Shown piece by piece: positions 34,182 through 38,999 of a stretch of DNA of 38,999 nt. Location: contig NZ_JAKJHS010000015.1 in NCBI RefSeq assembly GCF_021648825.1, forward strand, positions 1 to 38,999, written 5' to 3'. Position 1 is the first letter of the stretch; every line of letters starts with the position of its first letter. Position numbers and translations under genes: made by a program. This stretch comes from Rhizobium halophilum (GTDB taxonomy: Bacteria; Pseudomonadota; Alphaproteobacteria; Rhizobiales; Rhizobiaceae). Under the pieces are notes generated by a model, which worked only from the letters and a program-made list of their open reading frames with translations, was not told the origin of the DNA and searched no databases.

Positions 34182-34838
34182 TCAGTTCAAGTTAAGGCGC
34201 TTTTTCAGCTCGGCATTCTCGGCACGAAGCTTCTCAGCAAGCTGCTTGCGCAGTGCCCGGTTTTCTTCCTCAAGCTGCAGGAGATCTGAAAAATCGTCAG
34301 TTGTGCTTGTCGGCTCGCTCGTTGCTGGCTGAGGCGCAACAGCTGCACGTCTGCCACGAGGCTGTCTTGAGCCGGCTGCTGAGGTTCCGGCCGCCTTGGG
34401 TTTGCGCCCCCGCTTCGGCTTTTCCGCAGTTTCATTATTTGTGGCATCGCTGGAGGCGATCTGTGTTGCTGATTTCCGACCTCGTGGTTTACGCGCTTTC
34501 GGTCCCGTTTCAGGCGCAGCAACTGCCGGCGCTGTCGCGCTATCCGCGGTGGAGTCAATTTCATCGTTCATTCGGCTCTCCTTAAGATAAGACGAAGAAC
34601 TATTCTGCGACGATTCAACTGGTGTCAACATGGGATCACCGGTTTCGACTGCAGCAACTGCGGTCACGCCTGCACCCGTTTCTTGTGCGGGCAAAACCAC
34701 AGGCAAGTCCCGCTGGATCTGAACCTCTTTTGCAACCTGTCGGAGATCAACGTCGCCCCAAATCGAGTTCGTATTAGAGCCGGCTCTGCGCCGACCGTTC
34801 TTGTACTCAACTGCAAAATTGCGTTGATTCTTCTTCAT
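34182..34838 (-). CDS. SyrB-like regulator with N-terminal extension and internal start
   Basis: From ATG 34838 the product has 218 residues. The N-terminal domain, MKKNQRNFAVEYKNGRRRAG then NSIWGDVDLRQVAKEV, is a conserved rhizobial module; the middle is rich in Ala, Pro, Lys and Arg with AT-hook-like PRGR and KRGRKPK runs suited to DNA binding. The end, DFSDLLQLEEENRALRKQLA then EKLRAENAELKKRLNLN, is the SyrB coiled coil. A second in-frame ATG at 34571 is preceded by AAGGAGAG, stronger than the site before 34838, and gives a 129-residue protein of classical SyrB length. Both forms may be made. It is the likely first gene of the pair with the shorter SyrB-like gene. Confidence 0.75.
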   Translation of the reverse strand: MKKNQRNFAVEYKNGRRRAGSNTNSIWGDVDLRQVAKEVQIQRDLPVVLPAQETGAGVTAVAAVETGDPMLTPVESSQNSSSSYLKESRMNDEIDSTADSATAPAVAAPETGPKARKPRGRKSATQIASSDATNNETAEKPKRGRKPKAAGTSAAGSRQPRGRRAAVAPQPATSEPTSTTDDFSDLLQLEEENRALRKQLAEKLRAENAELKKRLNLN

Positions 34839-35050
34839 GCTAGAAAGCCCCGAATCTTGTATGGTGGAATGCCGGTTATCTCGAAGCATCGCGGCAGGTC
34901 TTGCACATAGCCCGCAAAGTTATTGCTTCCAACCTTTTTTGCGCGCCCTTGGCAGGTTTCTCGGCTGGATGCCGCAGTGCAGGTCTGGATCACCAGGTGT
35001 AGACACCAGCCGCGCTTGCCTTGCGTGCAGATCTCAGAAATGCGGGGATC

Positions 35051-35075
35051 GGAACATCAGCAATGGTAGCGGGTT
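35051..35075 (+). promoter_or_regulatory. Possible RpoE2/EcfG-type promoter
   Basis: GGAAC at 35051-35055 and GTT ending at 35075 are 17 bases apart, matching GGAAC-N18-TT. It ends 15 bases before the ATG at 35090, so the transcript would be almost leaderless for that start; a later ATG at 35148 is possible. The match may be by chance. Confidence 0.4.
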
Positions 35076-35089
35076 AGGCTCTCGAGTGC

Positions 35090-35293
35090 ATGGAGGAGAG
35101 CATAAACGCTACGCCGGGCAGACGAACAATTGTAGCATCGAGTGACATGGTGCGAGCCAAGCTTAGAGACCATCGTGCGTTCGAGCCAGTTCTTACCAGT
35201 GACGCTCGAATTGACTCGTTACTGCGCCGCCTTGCAGATATCGAGCAGACATCGGCATCCTTCCATGAATGCGGTCGAGATCGCAAAGGCTAA
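35090..35293 (+). CDS. Hypothetical small protein
   Basis: The 67-residue reading MEESINATPGRRTIVASSDM, then VRAKLRDHRAFEPVLTSDAR and IDSLLRRLADIEQTSA is charged and helical, with a composition better than random. No family is recognised. There is no good ribosome site at 35090. The stress-type promoter match just upstream is the main reason for listing it. It is followed by a long gap before the SOS operon. Confidence 0.35.
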   Translation: MEESINATPGRRTIVASSDMVRAKLRDHRAFEPVLTSDARIDSLLRRLADIEQTSASFHECGRDRKG

Positions 35294-35692
35294 TCTGTCA
35301 GCTTTCCCTCAGTCTCTAAAGGTGCGAGTTTTCCAGCCACCGGCACGACCCGTTTCGGGTTGGCGGAGCGGCCTGGCACTTTTGATGACCAGGGACATCG
35401 CACCGGCGCCCACCGTCTACGGCGCTGGGCAATTGGGTGCCAGGAAGGCGGCAGAAGCTTCCCAGTTCTAACAGTGCAGCGCATGGACCACGAGCCCCCC
35501 CGTCGCACTCCATCAATGTCAGGATAAAAGTTGATCGCTGCGTGCACGGCAGCACTCTCCCGCCAAGAGCACATCGACTCGCTGTTGCCTACCAGCACAC
35601 CAGGATGGGCAGGCAGGGGCAGGGAAGTTGTCACTCCTTTATGCATGCCTTGGACAGATTTCAGACTTTTCAGCTGCTCACTGTCGAGATAT
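35294..35692. other. Gap before the SOS-controlled operon
   Basis: Minus-strand frames (35646 to 35290 and 35555 to 35316) cover most of the stretch but show no motif that I can assign. No repeats, RNA genes or mobile-element ends were seen. The promoter of the helicase-dinB operon lies at its right end. Confidence 0.4.
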
Positions 35693-35707
35693 GTTCTCGC
35701 TTCGTTC
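35693..35707 (+). promoter_or_regulatory. LexA (SOS) box, GTTC-N7-GTTC
   Basis: GTTC at 35693-35696 and GTTC at 35704-35707 are separated by exactly seven bases, the direct-repeat LexA site of alphaproteobacteria. It ends 43 bases before the helicase start codon, where LexA would block transcription of the helicase-dinB operon until DNA damage. Confidence 0.75.
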
Positions 35708-35750
35708 GACCTGATGCTGAGTGCATAATCCCAAGGATAGGACAGCCTCC

Positions 35751-37820
35751 ATGAAAACCGCCTATCTCGACAAGCTCAACGACCGGCAGAGGGAGGCGGT
35801 TCTACATGGCGTCGGGGGGCCAGATGGTACGGCTGGCGGTCCTCTCCTGATCATTGCCGGCGCAGGCTCGGGCAAGACCAATACACTGGCTCACCGCGTG
35901 GCACATCTCATCGTTAATGGCGCCGATCCCCGCCGTATCCTGCTGATGGCGTTCTCTCGCCGGGCAGCCGGTGAAATGAGCCGCCGTGTGCAGCGCATCT
36001 GCCGCCAGGTGCTTGGGGAGAACGCCGCGGTCATGACGGATGCCCTTGCCTGGGCAGGAACCTTCCACGGCATCGGCGCAAGGCTTCTGCGGATGTATGC
36101 GGAGCAGATCGGCCTTGCCGTCGACTTCAGTATCCACGACAGGGAAGATTCCGCTGACCTGATGAACCTTGTCCGCCACGAGCGCGGACTTTCCAAGATG
36201 GAAAGCCGCTTTCCGACGAAAGGCACCTGCCTTGCCATTTACTCGCGCGTCGTGAATGCGGAAAGCTCCATTGGAGACGTCCTGAAGTCTTCCTATCCCT
36301 GGGCCATCGACTGGGAGAAGCAGCTCAAGGAGCTGTTTGCGGGCTATGTCGATGCCAAGCAGGCCCAGAACATACTCGACTACGACGACCTCCTGCTTTA
36401 CTGGGCGCAGATGGTGTCGGATCCGGACCTTGCCGATGATGTCGGAAGCCGCTTCGACCACATCCTCGTTGACGAGTATCAAGACACCAACCGGCTGCAG
36501 GCTTCGATCCTGTTCTCGTTGAAGCCGGGGGGGCGTGGGTTGACCGTGGTCGGCGATGACGCCCAGTCAATCTATTCCTTCCGCGCAGCAACCATCCGCA
36601 ATATCCTCGATTTCCCGGAGGAGTTCTCGCCGAAGCCGGCGGATGTCGTGATGCTGGACAGGAACTATCGGTCTACCCAGCCAATCCTGGCGGCAGCAAA
36701 CGGCGTCATTGATCTTGCCCGTGAACGCTACACGAAGAACCTTTGGACCGATCGGCATTCCGAGCAGCGTCCCCTGCTGGTTACGGTGAAGGTCGAGGGC
36801 GACCAGGCAAACTACATCGTTGAGCAGGTGCTGGCGAACCGGGAGGTCGGCATTCCCCTGAAAAGCCAGGCGGTGTTGTTTCGCGCCTCCAGCCATAGCG
36901 GCAATCTGGAAGTGGAGCTCACGCGCCGCAACATTCCCTTCGTCAAGTTCGGAGGTCTTAAGTTTCTCGACACTGCGCATGTGAAGGACCTGCTTGCGGT
37001 TCTACGGTTCGCCCAGAACCCGCGCGATCGCGTTGCAGGGTTCCGGCTGCTGCAGATGCTCCCAGGCGTCGGTCCGCAAACGGCAGGAAAGATCCTCGAC
37101 ACGGTGGCCGCCGACCCGGAGCCGCTCCAGTCGCTGGCCGAGATCCCTCCCCCGCCCAAGAGCGGCGAGGACTGGCCTCTCCTCGTGACGCTCCTGTCGA
37201 CGCTTCGCAAGGCGGATGGGGGATGGCCGGGCGAGATGGCGCTGGCGCGCAACTGGTATGAGCCGCATCTTGACCGGATCCACGAGGACGCCGATGCCCG
37301 CAAGGGAGACCTGCTGCAGCTCGAGCAGATCGCGAGCGGCTATCCCAGCCGCGAGAGATTTCTCACTGAACTGACATTCGATCCGCCCGACGCCACCAGC
37401 GACCAAGCGGGCGTGCCGCTGTTGGATGAGGACTACCTGATCCTGTCGACCATCCATTCGGCCAAGGGGCAGGAATGGCGATCTGTCTTCATGCTCAACT
37501 GCGTCGACGGCTGCATCCCGTCGGATCTTGCCACTGGCACCACCGCTGAAATCGAAGAGGAACGGCGCCTTCTTTATGTCGGCATGACCCGGGCACGCGA
37601 CAGCCTCACCCTTCTTACCCCACAGCGCTTCTTCACCGGCGGCCAGAACAGCCAGGGCGATCGTCACGTCTATGCTTCCCGCACCCGTTTCATTCCAGCG
37701 ACGCTCCTGCAGTTCTTCGAGATCATCACGTGGCCGCACGTGAGCGCTGCTGCAGCGGAGCGAAACACAAGGCAGGCGCGGATCGACGTCGGCGCAAGAA
37801 TGCGTTCGATGTGGAATTGA
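35751..37820 (+). CDS. UvrD/Rep-family ATP-dependent DNA helicase
   Basis: The 689-residue superfamily 1 helicase has LNDRQREAV (Q motif), Walker A AGAGSGKT at about 36-43 (motif I), AFSRRAAGEMSRRV (Ia), LVDEYQDTN (II), VVGDDAQSIYSFRAA (III), LDRNYRS (IV), LSTIHSAKGQEWRSVFML (V) and LLYVGMTRARDSLTLL (VI). It translocates 3' to 5' along single-stranded DNA. The start at 35751 follows AAGGATAG; the open frame extends to 35721 without a site. It is slightly shorter than chromosomal UvrD. Its stop and the dinB start share one base (TGATG, 37818-37822), so the two are co-translated. The upstream LexA box makes it a damage-inducible accessory helicase. Confidence 0.95.
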   Translation: MKTAYLDKLNDRQREAVLHGVGGPDGTAGGPLLIIAGAGSGKTNTLAHRVAHLIVNGADPRRILLMAFSRRAAGEMSRRVQRICRQVLGENAAVMTDALAWAGTFHGIGARLLRMYAEQIGLAVDFSIHDREDSADLMNLVRHERGLSKMESRFPTKGTCLAIYSRVVNAESSIGDVLKSSYPWAIDWEKQLKELFAGYVDAKQAQNILDYDDLLLYWAQMVSDPDLADDVGSRFDHILVDEYQDTNRLQASILFSLKPGGRGLTVVGDDAQSIYSFRAATIRNILDFPEEFSPKPADVVMLDRNYRSTQPILAAANGVIDLARERYTKNLWTDRHSEQRPLLVTVKVEGDQANYIVEQVLANREVGIPLKSQAVLFRASSHSGNLEVELTRRNIPFVKFGGLKFLDTAHVKDLLAVLRFAQNPRDRVAGFRLLQMLPGVGPQTAGKILDTVAADPEPLQSLAEIPPPPKSGEDWPLLVTLLSTLRKADGGWPGEMALARNWYEPHLDRIHEDADARKGDLLQLEQIASGYPSRERFLTELTFDPPDATSDQAGVPLLDEDYLILSTIHSAKGQEWRSVFMLNCVDGCIPSDLATGTTAEIEEERRLLYVGMTRARDSLTLLTPQRFFTGGQNSQGDRHVYASRTRFIPATLLQFFEIITWPHVSAAAAERNTRQARIDVGARMRSMWN

Positions 37821-38920
37821 TGACGAGCGTCAACGTCGGTCAGCGGGAACCCATCCGCAAGATCATCCATGTTGACATGGACGCGTTCTACGCATCAGTC
37901 GAGCAGCGCGACAACCCTCATCTGCGGGGTAAGCCCGTCGCAGTTGGCGGCGGCGAAGCCCGAGGGGTCGTGGCGGCCGCCAGCTACGAGGCGCGGAAGT
38001 TCGGCGTCCATTCGGCCATGGCATCGGTGACAGCCAAGCGAAAGTGCCCGGACCTGATCTTCGTCAAGCCGCGGTTTGAGGTCTACAAGGCGATCTCGCA
38101 GCAGATCCGGCAGATCTTCACCGACTACACGCCCCTTGTCGAGCCGCTGTCGCTGGACGAGGCCTATCTCGATGTGACCGAAAACCTGAAAGGGATGCAG
38201 TTCGCCACCCAGATTGCCGATGAGATCCGCGCAAGGATCAGGGACGTAACTGGCCTCACCGCATCGGCGGGCGTTTCCTACAACAAATTCCTGGCCAAGA
38301 TGGCGAGTGACCAGCGCATGCCGAACGGAATGTTCGTCATCACCCCCAGGAACGGGCCACCCTTTGTGGAGGCGCTGCCCGTCAAGAAGTTCCATGGTGT
38401 CGGGCCGGCAACCGCACAGAAGATGCACCGGCTTGGGATCGACACGGGTGCCGATCTCAAGGCAAAGTCCCTGGCCTTCCTCCAGCAGCACTTCGGCAAG
38501 TCTGGCCCCTACTTCTATGGGGTTGCCAGGGCCATCGACAATCGTCAGGTCAAGCCCGACCGGATCCGCAAGTCGGTGGGGGCGGAGGACACGTTTCGGC
38601 AGGACATCTACCGGCTTGAAGAGGCGCTAGAGAATATGGAGCCGCTGGTCGACAAGGTGTGGCGCTACTGCGAAGGCAACGGCAACCGTGGGCGAACGGT
38701 GACGGTCAAGATCAAGTATGCAGACTTCAAGCAGGTGACCCGCAGCCGCTCCACAGTCGCGCTCATCGGTTCGGCGGACGAGATGCGGGAGATCTGCCGC
38801 AGCATCCTTGAGGCAGAGTTTCCAACCAGAAACGGTGTCCGCCTGCTCGGCCTTACGCTATCGTCGTTGTCTGCACCAAACCAAACTGGAAGCAGTCGGT
38901 TGTCTCTGGAGCTGGCATGA
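37820..38920 (+). CDS. dinB: DNA polymerase IV (Y family, DinB)
   Basis: This error-prone polymerase copies past DNA lesions. The 366-residue product has the metal site HVDMDAFYASVEQR (Asp19), the fingers motif VVAAASYEARKFGVHSAM, the second catalytic block PLSLDEAYLDVTE, and the helix-hairpin-helix VKKFHGVGPATAQKMHRLGI. A little-finger domain follows to LGLTLSSL. It ends without an obvious QL(S/D)LF beta-clamp motif, although the terminal RLSLELA is similar in position and may be a weak form. The ATG at 37820 overlaps the helicase stop. Rhizobia commonly carry more than one dinB; this copy is coupled to a helicase and under SOS control. Confidence 0.95.
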   Translation: MTSVNVGQREPIRKIIHVDMDAFYASVEQRDNPHLRGKPVAVGGGEARGVVAAASYEARKFGVHSAMASVTAKRKCPDLIFVKPRFEVYKAISQQIRQIFTDYTPLVEPLSLDEAYLDVTENLKGMQFATQIADEIRARIRDVTGLTASAGVSYNKFLAKMASDQRMPNGMFVITPRNGPPFVEALPVKKFHGVGPATAQKMHRLGIDTGADLKAKSLAFLQQHFGKSGPYFYGVARAIDNRQVKPDRIRKSVGAEDTFRQDIYRLEEALENMEPLVDKVWRYCEGNGNRGRTVTVKIKYADFKQVTRSRSTVALIGSADEMREICRSILEAEFPTRNGVRLLGLTLSSLSAPNQTGSSRLSLELA

Positions 38921-38999
38921 CGGAAGCCCGGACCCACCCTACAACTTGAAGGGTCCACGCAGGGCTCTGACCGAAGCGGCTTACAAAGCTCGCTCCTAT

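Noticed and set aside
38930..38956. Weak inverted repeat (GGACCC, 15 bases, GGGTCC) after dinB
   Set aside because: Loop too long and no T tract; not a convincing terminator.
1..38999. CRISPR arrays, tRNA or rRNA genes, replication origin or repABC genes
   Set aside because: Looked for by eye on both strands; no regularly spaced repeats, tRNA-like cloverleaf or partition genes were seen.

Overview
The window is about 39 kb of high-GC alphaproteobacterial DNA, most likely an accessory region (plasmid, chromid or genomic island) of a Rhizobiales bacterium in or near the Rhizobiaceae. This inference rests on SyrB-like coiled-coil proteins, a BA14K-family protein, RpoE2/EcfG-type promoters of the form GGAAC-N18-TT, an alphaproteobacterial SOS box (GTTC-N7-GTTC), and TRAP and tricarboxylate (Tct) transporter genes. 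I found no rRNA, tRNA or CRISPR array.

Positions 1-5.7 kb are a graveyard of broken genes: the tail of a probable RES-domain toxin, a tctA start fused to a decayed FMN-dependent hydroxy-acid dehydrogenase, a piece of manC, a frameshifted PAS/HisKA_2 kinase, an intact Crp/Fnr regulator and an IS110-type transposase remnant. From 5.7 to 11.4 kb there are a FitAB-type toxin-antitoxin pair, an AI-2E-family permease, a small conserved protein and a NIT-type chemoreceptor.

Positions 12-24.8 kb look like a stress and membrane island: an SPW-repeat membrane protein, manganese catalase, an HSL-type esterase, a tail-anchored small protein, type II NADH dehydrogenase with a patatin-like lipase, a DUF2254 membrane protein, a small lipoprotein, a BA14K protein, small conserved proteins and a bacterial voltage-gated sodium channel. 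Three of these genes have GGAAC-N18-TT sequences just upstream, which fits control by the general stress sigma factor. Between them lie remnants of a GntR regulator, a cytochrome P450, a hybrid histidine kinase, a tyrosine recombinase and an IS66 transposase.

Positions 25-31.8 kb are the best-preserved and most coherent block: a divergent MocR-type regulator, degradative (class II) HMG-CoA reductase, a complete TRAP transporter (P, Q, M) and HMG-CoA lyase. I read this as a mevalonate uptake and catabolism operon: import of mevalonate, oxidation to HMG-CoA, then cleavage to acetyl-CoA and acetoacetate. The divergent promoter region holds three copies of a GGTACA element.

Positions 32-39 kb hold a DUF3606 remnant, a quinone oxidoreductase, two SyrB-like genes, and an SOS-box-controlled operon encoding a UvrD/Rep-type helicase and DNA polymerase IV. 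Many broken genes differ from an intact reading by single-base changes. Most probably this is real decay of an accessory region, but sequencing error cannot be excluded from the sequence alone.
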